A DNA stretch of 64,000 nucleotides. Source: Pedobacter sp. ISL-64. Lineage in GTDB: Bacteria > Bacteroidota > Bacteroidia > Sphingobacteriales > Sphingobacteriaceae. Below are positions 34,665 through 42,414 of the stretch, piece by piece. The stretch's first letter is position 1; every line of letters begins with the position of its first letter. Both the position numbers and the translations under genes were made by a program. The stretch lies in assembly GCF_018613605.1 (NCBI RefSeq), contig NZ_JAGGPU010000002.1:310001-374000 (forward strand). Reading direction: 5' to 3'. The notes beneath the pieces were generated by a model, which was not told the origin of the DNA, did no database searches, and saw nothing but the letters and a program-made list of their open reading frames with translations.

Positions 34665-35266
34665 GGTTTGGTGAAAATTAGAATTTTAAAATAGGAGAAT
34701 GGCTTTAAAGTGATTTCTTTTTCAAGTTTAAACTGATTAATCGCTTTAATATTCTCTATGTAAAATAAAGATTTTAAATGGAACCATCCAGAACAAAAAT
34801 TAAATAGCCGATCTAGGTGTTTTAGCCAATTATTTGGCGTAAAGTGGTTTAGAATTAAGAGTTTTCCACTTGGTTTTAAAACATTGTGGCATTGCATCAG
34901 TAATTTTTCAGGTTGATCTGCAACGGCAATTACATGCGATAATACCACATAATCGAAACTATTTTCTGCAAATTCGAGTTGCTCGCCATTCATTTGAAAT
35001 AATTCGATTTCATTTGTTGCATTTTTTTTAGCCACATTTAACATCGAAGAAGAAATTTCTATCCCGGTAATTTTGTGGTTTTTATAGCGTGGAAAATGAG
35101 ATCCGTTACCAACACCGATTTCGAGTAGGTTTCCATAGGGCAGTTGATTAATCTCATCGAAAAACTTTTCCTTTTGAGGTTTAAGAAAAACATCGACCAG
35201 TGGATATAAAAATGAAAACCGGTTATAGAAATTGGTTTGAGCGCTCAATTTTTTTGTTTTAAGCAT
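34661..35266 (-). CDS. Class I SAM-dependent methyltransferase
   Basis: A 201-residue methyltransferase. Motif I is LLEIGVGNGSHFPRY, with the acidic ribose ligand in KITGIEISSSML. Motif IV is FDYVVLSHVIAV, followed by VLKPSGKLLILNHF. The region before motif I (NFYNRFSFLYPLVDVFLKPQ) resembles phospholipid N-methyltransferases and UbiE-like enzymes, so a lipid substrate is plausible but not shown. It overlaps the DinB-like gene by 8 bases upstream and the VanZ-like gene by 4 bases downstream. Confidence 0.88.
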   Translation of the reverse strand: MLKTKKLSAQTNFYNRFSFLYPLVDVFLKPQKEKFFDEINQLPYGNLLEIGVGNGSHFPRYKNHKITGIEISSSMLNVAKKNATNEIELFQMNGEQLEFAENSFDYVVLSHVIAVADQPEKLLMQCHNVLKPSGKLLILNHFTPNNWLKHLDRLFNFCSGWFHLKSLFYIENIKAINQFKLEKEITLKPFSYFKILIFTKP

Positions 35267-35747
35267 TAAATTGAATTAAAGCATTTTTAATCTGCCGCCT
35301 ATGCCTTAAAATATGAACGATGGCATGTTCTAACATTTGTTCTACATCGTATTGCTGTCCCCACCCTGTATTTATCTTTTTCGATTGATCGAACTCTTCC
35401 ATGGTGATGTTGGGATTTCTGATGAAAAAGTCCTCGTTATATTTAAGCGCTTCCTGGATCCTTGAGATATAAGGTGTGATATCGTCAAACTGCAATCGTT
35501 CCGGCCTGACTGTTTTCAATCCAATAGAATTTTCAATATACACCGCATAACTGAACATCGAAGCAGTTACATGCGTTAAGATAGTTTGAATGGAAATGCA
35601 ATCTGGATTTGAACTTTCTGGCTCAATGGTTTTAATCAGTTGATGTGGGCTAATTGGTTCGATTACCGCAATAAGCTCGTTAATCGCCTTTTTATATTCA
35701 TCCATAAGTGCGGCTATAGCACCGGTAAGTTTATTGACACACATCAT
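35259..35747 (-). CDS. DinB/YfiT-fold protein
   Basis: A 162-residue four-helix-bundle protein of the DinB superfamily. The putative metal His residues lie in ILTHVTASMF (about 58) and LEHAIVHILRHRRQI (about 140-148). DinB-like proteins often act as thiol (bacillithiol or mycothiol) S-transferases. A bacillithiol biosynthesis gene is present at 47.2 kb, so this role is plausible but unproven. It heads a three-gene overlapping operon with the methyltransferase and VanZ-like genes. Confidence 0.82.
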   Translation of the reverse strand: MMCVNKLTGAIAALMDEYKKAINELIAVIEPISPHQLIKTIEPESSNPDCISIQTILTHVTASMFSYAVYIENSIGLKTVRPERLQFDDITPYISRIQEALKYNEDFFIRNPNITMEEFDQSKKINTGWGQQYDVEQMLEHAIVHILRHRRQIKNALIQFNA

Positions 35748-35793
35748 AAAACAAATATAATTGTTTGTGCTGGATTTATATTGGCCTGTACTT

Positions 35794-36090
35794 TTAGGTT
35801 GCTAGGTCTATAACAGCAATCAATAAAGGTAAATACGTGATGAAAAGTATTGTTATAAAATCTCTGCGTTTCTGTCCTTTACTGATAAGACTAAAGACAA
35901 GGAATATTACAGTCGTAGATGCCATGGCAAACAACATCATAACTAGCATTCCACCATTGGCAGCACCACAACTGCTTTTTGGGTTCTCTGCAACCATGTG
36001 GAAAAAGTTAAAGCAAAGACCCCAAAGAGCAAAATAAGGTAATAATGAAATAAGCGCAATATAACGTCTTTTGATAAAGTCGAGGATCAT
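35794..36090 (-). CDS. Small hypothetical membrane protein
   Basis: A 98-residue protein with three hydrophobic segments (ALISLLPYFALWGLCFNFF, MLVMMLFAMASTTVIFLVFSL, FITILFITYLPLLIAVI). No family recognised. It is separated from the DinB operon by 46 bases and could belong to the same transcript. Confidence 0.65.
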   Translation of the reverse strand: MILDFIKRRYIALISLLPYFALWGLCFNFFHMVAENPKSSCGAANGGMLVMMLFAMASTTVIFLVFSLISKGQKRRDFITILFITYLPLLIAVIDLAT

Positions 36091-36211
36091 GTTTGATACA
36101 TCCGTATTTGAACGGAACTTACAAACTTTAATACCATATTTTATAAAAGGTAACCAATTTTCACTAGTTGGGATTGTAAACCACGATTAGCGGAAGCTAA
36201 AATGGGAAAAA

Positions 36212-36601
36212 TTAAAGCTTTATCATCACACTGCCGGAGGCCAGATCATGGATGGCCCTTCTCTGTAGATTTGAATTGATGGTTAGGAACGAAATCCAGC
36301 CTAAAGCAAGCTTTATTGGGTACCTGATTATGGATTGGCCAATATTGATTTTTTGGTTAATGTCCTCATGTTTTCTTACTCTGATCCTTTTAATGTAATT
36401 ACCGATGGTGCAGCCAAATGTCATGAAAAGTGGTTCATAAATCACAAATAAAAATGCAAATAATAAGATCCGTACCCATTCTGGTACATTGTTAAAGCCG
36501 TCTAATACATTTGAAAAACATACCATAAGAATGATGATAATTATGGTGTCGATAAATGTAGATTGTAATCTTTCTACCAGACTTGGGTATTTTTCTTCCA
36601 T
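36212..36601 (-). CDS. RDD-family membrane protein
   Basis: A 129-residue membrane protein with the RDD pattern. Arg-containing LVERLQSTFIDTIIIIILM occupies the first segment, then TFGCTIGNYIKRIRVRK, then a final hydrophobic region and HDLASGSVMI. RDD proteins are three-segment membrane proteins of mostly unknown function, a few being Na+/H+ antiporters. Confidence 0.85.
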   Translation of the reverse strand: MEEKYPSLVERLQSTFIDTIIIIILMVCFSNVLDGFNNVPEWVRILLFAFLFVIYEPLFMTFGCTIGNYIKRIRVRKHEDINQKINIGQSIIRYPIKLALGWISFLTINSNLQRRAIHDLASGSVMIKL

Positions 36602-36658
36602 TTTGAGTGCGATAATTTATTGTAGGATATTAAGTTTAAAAATAATAATATTTTTCGT

Positions 36659-36703
36659 TAGTCTGGATTTGCAATCCACAATATAAGGATTAAAAATCCT
36701 TAG
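36659..36703. repeat. TAGTCTGGATTTGCAATCC palindromic repeat, left of the HD gene
   Basis: TGGATTTGCAATCCA is an internal palindrome, and a second one (AAGGATTaaaAATCCTT) follows. An inverted match of 18 of 19 bases to TAGTCTGGATTTGCAATCC lies at 37462-37480. A related copy (TAGTCGGGATTTGTAATCCC) is at 62095-62115. Confidence 0.8.
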
Positions 36704-36731
36704 TTCATAAGACAGCAATTACAAATCCCAG

Positions 36732-37376
36732 TTAACTAAGTTGTTCTAATTCGAGCTGTAAATTTGATTTTGCCTGGCTTTCAAATTTGTGATAAAAATA
36801 ATCTGTTTTAAAAATCCGTTCCATTTTTATGAAATGTTCCAGAACCTTTTTTCGTCCTGGATTATAAATGAGATCTGGATAAACTGAATATTCTTTTCTT
36901 ACGTTTTGCGAATAAGTAGTATAGTTTTCTAAGCTTTGGCCTAATATAGAAAGATCTGCATCAGTAAAATAATTTGTATCTGATTCAGGATAAGCAAAAT
37001 GGTTTTTCGTGGCTATTATATGAGTTTTGCAGTTATTGATAATGTGATCAGGAACCGAAATTTGCATCATTCTCTTCTGGGCAAGTTCGGCACTTTTCTC
37101 TTCATTATCCGATTTTAACGCATTATAAATAATATCATGATAGAACATAGTAAATAGAATAGTTTCCCAGCTTTTAATGTTAACTTTTACTTCAGTAAGT
37201 TGTGTCAACAAGTTATCAAGATGTAAAAGTGTATGATAATGTCTTTTTTTATGAGTGTAGTTTTTCTCAATCTCAGCCCAAAATTCGGCTATTATTCGGT
37301 CACTATCCGTATAATTTGTTAAGAGACTAATGAATGTATCTTTTAGCACGAGGTTTTGCGAATAGTATCGATACAC
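36732..37376 (-). CDS. HD-superfamily metal-dependent phosphohydrolase
   Basis: A 214-residue protein of the COG4339-type predicted HD hydrolases. The metal-site residues are in RHYHTLLHLDNLL (about 42-54), the HD pair in FTMFYHDIIYN (about 78), then DNEEKSAELA, THIIATKNHF and FTDADLSILG. Such proteins hydrolyse phosphate esters; the substrate is not known. It is bracketed by inverted copies of a GGATTTGCAATCC repeat. Confidence 0.87.
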   Translation of the reverse strand: MYRYYSQNLVLKDTFISLLTNYTDSDRIIAEFWAEIEKNYTHKKRHYHTLLHLDNLLTQLTEVKVNIKSWETILFTMFYHDIIYNALKSDNEEKSAELAQKRMMQISVPDHIINNCKTHIIATKNHFAYPESDTNYFTDADLSILGQSLENYTTYSQNVRKEYSVYPDLIYNPGRKKVLEHFIKMERIFKTDYFYHKFESQAKSNLQLELEQLS

Positions 37377-37412
37377 AAGATAGGGATTGGAGATGACTTT
37401 TCCAGCTGTATT

Positions 37413-37480
37413 GTGGATTTGTAATCCACTAATAGAAGTTAAAATTCTGGCTCATCAGGCGGGACTGCAAATCCAGACTA
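37413..37480. repeat. GGATTTGCAATCC family repeats, right of the HD gene
   Basis: GTGGATTTGTAATCCAC (37413-37429) and GGACTGCAAATCCAGACTA (37462-37480). The second is the inverted counterpart of the copy at 36659. Confidence 0.8.
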
Positions 37481-37491
37481 GCTTAATGCTA

Positions 37492-38454
37492 CTACAATAA
37501 ATCTTTAATGATTTTCTCGATTGATAAGCTTTCAGCTTCTGCGCGGTAATTACGCACAATGCGGTGGCGTAAAATAGGCTCAGCTACAGCTTTAACATCT
37601 TCAATGTCTGGTGAGTACTTCCCCGTTACGGCGGCGTGGCATTTTGCACCCAGCACTAAAAACTGCGAGGCACGCGGACCAGCACCCCAGCTGATGTATT
37701 TATTAACAGCATCGGTAGCAAACTCGCTATTAGGACGGGTTTTAGCAGCCAGTTTTACGGCATATTCCAAAACATTATCGGTAATCGGAATATCGCGGAT
37801 CAGTTTCTGGAAATATTGAATATCATCTGCATGGATAATTTTCTGCAGTTGAACGGTTTTATTACTGGTCGTTTTTTTTACAATGTTCAATTCATCTGCA
37901 AAGGCAGGGTAATTTAATTGAATATTGAACATGAAACGATCTAACTGCGCTTCGGGTAGCGGGTAAGTTCCTTCCTGCTCAATAGGGTTTTGTGTGGCCA
38001 GAACGAAAAACGGTTTTGGTAAAATATGGGTTTGCCCAGCTGCGGTAACCGATTTCTCCTGCATGGCTTCTAATAAAGCAGCCTGGGTTTTTGGTGGTGT
38101 ACGGTTAATCTCATCAGCGAGGATAATATTAGAAAAAACAGGCCCTTTTATAAATTTAAAGTGCCTGTCTTCTCCTAAAATCTCTGCGCCAATAATGTCA
38201 CTTGGCATTAAATCGGGGGTAAACTGGATGCGGTTAAAATCGAGGTCTAAAACAGAAGCCACCGTTTGTACAAGTAAAGTTTTTGCTAATCCTGGTACGC
38301 CAACCAACAGACAGTGTCCGTTAGTAAAAATGGCGATTAAAACAGATTTTATGATGTCATCTTGTCCAACTACTACTTTGCTTATTTCGGCTTTAATGTT
38401 GTTGAAAGATTGATGAAGTGCATCAACAGCTTCTACTTCGTTCTTATACTGCAT
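37492..38454 (-). CDS. MoxR-family AAA ATPase
   Basis: A 320-residue AAA+ ATPase. Walker A GVPGLAKT (52-59), Walker B ILADEI (111-116), sensor 1 VLATQNPIEQEGTYPLPEAQLDRF, and the C-terminal lid GASQFLVLGAKCHAAVTGK-like region are intact. MoxR proteins act as chaperones for metal-cofactor or VWA-domain proteins. Here it follows the SurA-like gene by 5 bases, so it shares a transcript with envelope foldases. No VWA gene is seen downstream, which is unusual for this family. Confidence 0.93.
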   Translation of the reverse strand: MQYKNEVEAVDALHQSFNNIKAEISKVVVGQDDIIKSVLIAIFTNGHCLLVGVPGLAKTLLVQTVASVLDLDFNRIQFTPDLMPSDIIGAEILGEDRHFKFIKGPVFSNIILADEINRTPPKTQAALLEAMQEKSVTAAGQTHILPKPFFVLATQNPIEQEGTYPLPEAQLDRFMFNIQLNYPAFADELNIVKKTTSNKTVQLQKIIHADDIQYFQKLIRDIPITDNVLEYAVKLAAKTRPNSEFATDAVNKYISWGAGPRASQFLVLGAKCHAAVTGKYSPDIEDVKAVAEPILRHRIVRNYRAEAESLSIEKIIKDLL

Positions 38455-38459
38455 TGGTG

Positions 38460-39818
38460 TTATTTTGCGGCTGTGGTTTTAGTCCAAATTTTTAATTCAT
38501 CACAGGTGTTAAATTCATCGTCGATTTTAATGTAAGTGCTTTCGCGACGTTTTTCAAACCATTCGCTTAAAGTACGATTAATTTTATCACTTTGTGCGGC
38601 ATCTCTGATTTTTGGGAAATCTTGAGCTAAGTTTGCTTTGTGCGGTGGGATTTTAGATTTTAAATATAAAATGCGGTAACCTTGTTTTCCATCAGCTGCT
38701 GTAAATAAATCCGGTTTAGAAATGCCACCAATTTTCATGCTATCAATTACCAAAAACACTGACGGATCTAATTTATCAACCGGGATAAAAGTACTTCTTG
38801 CCTGAACATTTTCGGCATTAAGCATCATACCACCATTATATTTACTCTCTTTATTATCTGAATAAAGGTTAGCAGCAGCAGCGAAACTTAATTTTTTACC
38901 AATAATATTGTTGTAAATGCTATCTGCATGCAATTTTAAACGGGTTAAACTTTCTGGTGTAGTTTTAGGCATAATTAAAATATGTCTAACATGTACCTGC
39001 TCGCCTCTACGCTCTAAAACCTGTAAAAAGTGGAAACCATAATCTGTTTCGAACACTGGTGAAATTTCTCCAGCTTTCAGTTTAAATGCCCAGGCAGTAA
39101 ATTCTTTAACCATGGTATTTCTGTCGATAAAACCATAGTCGCCACCATCGGCGGCAGAACCTGGATCTTCAGAATAGGTTTTAGCTAACACACCCATATC
39201 TTCGCCACTTTTAACCCTTAAACGAAGGGCTTCAATTTTATCGCGGAATTTTTGTTTTTCTGCTCTGGTTAACTGCGGGTTTAAAATTACTTCACCAACT
39301 TCTACCTCTGTATTAAATTGAGGAACACTATCGCCCAAAGTTTTGAAGTATTTTTCAACCTCCATTGGTGTAACGTTAATGTTCTCGGTGATTTTTTGTT
39401 GCATTTTTTGTGCAATCAACTCATCTTTTACCGATGGTCTGATCTCATCTTTATACTGCAGAACAGATTTATTTAAAAATTGCTCTAAACGCTCCTGACC
39501 ACCTGCACGCTGCATGCTATAACGCATACGTTTGTTCACCTCATCATCAACCGCACCATCTTCAACCATTACCGAATCGATCTCAGCCTGTTGTTTAAGT
39601 AGCTTTTGCGTTAAGGTTTGTTGTAAGAGTTTACATTTAATCTCGTTGTTAGGCTGGTTACCCTGATAAAGATATTGTGTGTATTGTTGGTTTAAATCTG
39701 ATAGCAGGATAATATTATTTCCTACAACAGCAGCAACTTTATCTACAGTGTGCTTTTGAGCGAAACTGTTTAAAAACAGGCAAATTAAAGCGGTTGCTAC
39801 TAAAAAAACTTTCTTCAT
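38460..39818 (-). CDS. SurA-like periplasmic peptidyl-prolyl isomerase
   Basis: A 452-residue protein with signal peptide MKKVFLVATALICLFLNSFAQ. An N-terminal SurA chaperone helix domain (VDKVAAVVGNNIILLSDLNQQY) is followed by two parvulin-like domains. The first is around 175-275 (YSEDPGSAADGGDYGFIDR, FETDYGFHFLQVLERR), the second around 280-390 (VHVRHILIMP, YSDNKESKYNGGMM). SurA escorts outer-membrane proteins through the periplasm. Start at ATG 39818, since the signal peptide begins there. TAAATTTG promoter box 18 bases upstream; a shorter SurA-like gene precedes it and a MoxR ATPase follows. Confidence 0.92.
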   Translation of the reverse strand: MKKVFLVATALICLFLNSFAQKHTVDKVAAVVGNNIILLSDLNQQYTQYLYQGNQPNNEIKCKLLQQTLTQKLLKQQAEIDSVMVEDGAVDDEVNKRMRYSMQRAGGQERLEQFLNKSVLQYKDEIRPSVKDELIAQKMQQKITENINVTPMEVEKYFKTLGDSVPQFNTEVEVGEVILNPQLTRAEKQKFRDKIEALRLRVKSGEDMGVLAKTYSEDPGSAADGGDYGFIDRNTMVKEFTAWAFKLKAGEISPVFETDYGFHFLQVLERRGEQVHVRHILIMPKTTPESLTRLKLHADSIYNNIIGKKLSFAAAANLYSDNKESKYNGGMMLNAENVQARSTFIPVDKLDPSVFLVIDSMKIGGISKPDLFTAADGKQGYRILYLKSKIPPHKANLAQDFPKIRDAAQSDKINRTLSEWFEKRRESTYIKIDDEFNTCDELKIWTKTTAAK

Positions 39819-39836
39819 TCTATTTGTTATATTTTG

Positions 39837-39844
39837 CAAATTTA
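39837..39844 (-). promoter_or_regulatory. -7 box before the SurA-like gene
   Basis: TAAATTTG on the minus strand matches TAnnTTTG, 18 bases before the ATG. It may give this gene a promoter separate from the upstream truncated paralogue. Confidence 0.5.
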
Positions 39845-39872
39845 ATACTTATGGTCAAAAAAATCAGGTTGG

Positions 39873-40460
39873 TTATAACTTGGCAAGCTTTTTCAACTCG
39901 TTTTCATTAATTTTAATCTGATATTTTTGTTTCAGGCTTTTTAGCCATTTTTCTTCTAAACTTAGTTGGTAGTCGGCAATTACCTCTCCTCTAACTTCGC
40001 TTAAAGGTTTATTGTAATTTTGTTGGTTTTTGGTGTAAAATTCATTTATCGCCTGCTCGTCTTCCTGTGCCTTGTTCCATATTTTTTGTTCCGAAACATT
40101 GAACATTAAAACACCTTCGCGGTATTCATTCAATAAAAAATCGCGGTCTTTGTTACTTACCCCAACTTTTTTATGTGTGGTTAATGCATCCTCGTAAGTT
40201 TTAATTTCTTCCTGGTAGCTTGCGTTTTTGTCCAATCCCATCTCCCGGGCATCTAAAACTTTAAGCTTAAAATTTATGTACAAGTTTAAATAGGCTTGCA
40301 AAGTATCGTAAGCCGCACTAACGTTTCCGTTATGACTTTTTTTGTATGCCCACATAAACTCTTTAACACTTATTGATTTACCGTTTACTACAGCAACGTT
40401 TTGCGCAAACGAAATGCTATAAATAAAGCTGAAAACAAATAGGCAATAAGCTTTCTTCAC
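39873..40460 (-). CDS. Short SurA-like protein lacking the isomerase domain
   Basis: About 195 residues from a GTG start at 40460 (signal peptide VKKAYCLFVFSFIYSISFAQ); a TTG 39 bases earlier is the alternative. It has a SurA-type N-terminal helix region (VAVVNGKSISVKEFMWAY). The C-terminal segment (YREGVLMFNVSEQKIWNKAQED, VRGEVIADYQLSLEEKWLKSLKQKYQIKIN) normally follows the parvulin domains in longer Bacteroidota isomerases. The parvulin domains themselves are missing, as if deleted internally. It may act as a pure chaperone in the same operon as the full-length homologue. Confidence 0.75.
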   Translation of the reverse strand: MKKAYCLFVFSFIYSISFAQNVAVVNGKSISVKEFMWAYKKSHNGNVSAAYDTLQAYLNLYINFKLKVLDAREMGLDKNASYQEEIKTYEDALTTHKKVGVSNKDRDFLLNEYREGVLMFNVSEQKIWNKAQEDEQAINEFYTKNQQNYNKPLSEVRGEVIADYQLSLEEKWLKSLKQKYQIKINENELKKLAKL

Positions 40461-40553
40461 GCAGAGCACTCTATAAATTTTAAGGGATAAAAGTAACAAT
40501 TAGCGACGCTATTATAAGATATTTAACTAATTTTAACAGAAATTATTATCGAG

Positions 40554-40561
40554 CAAAAATA
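40554..40561 (-). promoter_or_regulatory. -7 box of the short SurA-like operon
   Basis: TATTTTTG on the minus strand, in the divergent space before the HolD-like gene. It predicts a leader of roughly 85 bases to the GTG start. Confidence 0.5.
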
Positions 40562-40564
40562 CGA

Positions 40565-41218
40565 ATGGAAAACCAGGTTACCAACAATGCGAATGCTTTA
40601 CGTTTATTTTTTACTGAAGAGGTTTTCCTGGTAAAGGATGAAAACGTAGAAATTCTGCCTTTACGTAATCCAGAACCTGTTTTGGTTGTCGAAAATGTTT
40701 CCGTTACTGAAGTAAAAGAATCTGTCTTAAAACCAGAAATAACACAAATTCCAGGTATTAATTCTACAAATGTGCCTAAAGTTTATCCGCAAGCTCCTGA
40801 AATTCCGCATATTGTGGCTGAACCTGCACCTGAAAAAACGTTTAAATTTTTAGGTGGAAATAAAAAATCAGTACTCATTTTAGTTAACGATAGTGAGCAT
40901 GATGTAAGTACTGAGCAAGGCAGAGAATTGTTGCGGAAAATTGTTAAAGCCGTTGATTTGGGTACGCCTGATTTTGCTATTCTAAATTATTCAAATTATA
41001 AGGGAACAGATTTCGTAGAATTGCACCGTTTTTTTAAACCTGCCATTATGTTATCTTTTGGAGTAGAGATTGCCGACTTGAGGCTTAACCTTACCTGGCA
41101 GAATGAAATCATCGTTCACGAAACCACCAGGATTATCTTTGCTCCAAATCTCCATCATCTCGATAGCGATTTAACCGCTAAGAAAATACTTTGGGGGCAT
41201 CTTCAAAAAATTAAATAA
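40565..41218 (+). CDS. Hypothetical protein with a possible HolD (DNA polymerase III psi)-like domain
   Basis: A 217-residue protein. Residues 1-95 are low-complexity and Pro/Val/Glu-rich, probably unstructured. Residues 101-217 form an alpha/beta domain: VLILVNDSEHD, a helix (RELLRKIVKAV), FAILNYSNY, KPAIMLSFG, then IIFAPNLHHLDSDLTAKKILWGHLQKI. The strand-helix order and this final motif resemble the E. coli psi subunit C-terminus (SPALTDLRANPTARAALW) and the related uracil-DNA-glycosylase fold. That comparison is by eye from memory. rdgB follows after 64 bases. Confidence 0.55.
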   Translation: MENQVTNNANALRLFFTEEVFLVKDENVEILPLRNPEPVLVVENVSVTEVKESVLKPEITQIPGINSTNVPKVYPQAPEIPHIVAEPAPEKTFKFLGGNKKSVLILVNDSEHDVSTEQGRELLRKIVKAVDLGTPDFAILNYSNYKGTDFVELHRFFKPAIMLSFGVEIADLRLNLTWQNEIIVHETTRIIFAPNLHHLDSDLTAKKILWGHLQKIK

Positions 41219-41282
41219 GCCGGTAATAAAGAAACAGTTAATCTTTCAAACCCTACACCTTAAACCTTTTACCTTTTTTACA

Positions 41283-41861
41283 ATGAAAAAACTTGTATTT
41301 GCGACCAATAATCAACATAAAACCGAAGAAATACGGGCTGCACTTGAAGGTAAATATGATGTGCTGAATCTGGAAGATATTGGTTGTTTAGTTGATATTC
41401 CTGAAACTGCAGATACCTTTGAAGGAAATGCTACTTTAAAAAGCAGCTATGTAGTTGAACATTTTAATTTAGATTGTTTTGCCGACGATAGCGGTTTAGA
41501 GGTAGATGCTTTGAATAACGAACCAGGAGTTTACTCTGCCCGGTATTCTGGAAGCAGAGATAGTTTAGAAAATATTCAATTGGTTTTAGCTAAGCTTGAG
41601 GGCAACTCCAACAGAAAAGCAAGGTTTAAAACAGTGATTTCTTTAATGCAAGATGGTAAAAACCACATTTTTGAAGGCATAATAGAAGGAAGCATCAGGA
41701 CAGAATTATCAGGTTCGAAGGGTTTCGGTTACGATCCTATTTTTCAGCCTAATGGCTACGAGATTACCTTTGCCGAAATGGATATGGCCGAAAAGAATAA
41801 AATCAGCCACAGGGCCATTGCATTAAAAAAGATGATGGATTTTTTGAAACTAGAATTATAA
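41283..41861 (+). CDS. rdgB: Non-canonical purine NTP pyrophosphatase
   Basis: A 192-residue HAM1/RdgB enzyme that removes ITP, XTP and dITP to prevent their incorporation into nucleic acids. Family motifs are complete: FATNNQHKTEEI at the N-terminus, FADDSGLEVDALNNEPGVYSARYSG around 66-90, GSKGFGYDPIFQP and the C-terminal KNKISHRAIAL. A TACCTTTT box lies five bases before the ATG. Confidence 0.97.
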   Translation: MKKLVFATNNQHKTEEIRAALEGKYDVLNLEDIGCLVDIPETADTFEGNATLKSSYVVEHFNLDCFADDSGLEVDALNNEPGVYSARYSGSRDSLENIQLVLAKLEGNSNRKARFKTVISLMQDGKNHIFEGIIEGSIRTELSGSKGFGYDPIFQPNGYEITFAEMDMAEKNKISHRAIALKKMMDFLKLEL

Positions 41862-41913
41862 AAATTTTCTCTTTTTTTACCGCTTTGTCGATTGTCAATA
41901 AAAGTTACAATTT

Positions 41914-42156
41914 CTAATATTTTACTTTTTGGTTTAATCCTGTATACAACGGATATGTGTGGAATGATAATACCAATATGCGTATTTTTGTTTTATAAGT
42001 TTTTCTGGAAATTAATGGTTCTTCAGACAGTGTTTCTATATAGGTAAATACCCTTGTGATAAATTTTCTCACCTCTATCTCTGTCCAATTTTCCTCTAAA
42101 TATTCGATGTTTTTTTGGAAAGTCTCTCCTGCTTTTTTAGACCAAATGATATCCAT
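41914..42156 (-). pseudogene. ParE/RelE-family toxin, frameshifted
   Basis: The first about 54 residues are a ParE-type toxin (IIWSKKAGETFQKNIEYLEENW). After KTYKTK the frame yields an unrelated tail. The neighbouring frame continues the family sequence (NTHIGIIIPHISVVYRIKP, then ILEIVTFIDNRQ). Adding one A to the A-run at 41985-41989 restores it. A second A-run (the A7 at 41872-41878) would also need one more base to reach an early stop, since otherwise the restored frame runs into rdgB. The toxin should be inactive unless these are sequencing errors. It shares one base with the antitoxin gene. Confidence 0.8.
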
Positions 42157-42377
42157 CAGACACTAAATCTTCTTTTTGCTTCTTCATGACTAAAGCTTTC
42201 GCCACGATCGAGTTGATTTATTCCTTCTAAAATATCATTTTGCTGGTGGCTATTTAATCCATCAAACCAATCAAAATCTCTAGCAGTAATTAATGATTTA
42301 ATATCCCTGATCAGACTTTCATCATCTGAATTAATGATTTTTTGAAGTACACTTAATTTCTCTGATTGTAAATCCAT
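42156..42377 (-). CDS. Addiction-module antitoxin
   Basis: A 73-residue acidic, helical protein ending LDRGESFSHEEAKRRFSV, the usual C-terminus of the small antitoxin components paired with ParE/RelE toxins in Bacteroidota (DILEGINQLDRGES, SHEEA). It lies directly upstream of the ParE-like gene, sharing one base, in the typical antitoxin-first order. With the toxin frameshifted it may now be an orphan. Confidence 0.85.
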   Translation of the reverse strand: MDLQSEKLSVLQKIINSDDESLIRDIKSLITARDFDWFDGLNSHQQNDILEGINQLDRGESFSHEEAKRRFSV

Positions 42378-42414
42378 GAATAAATTTAATCATTAATTCA
42401 ATTAATAGCAAAAA

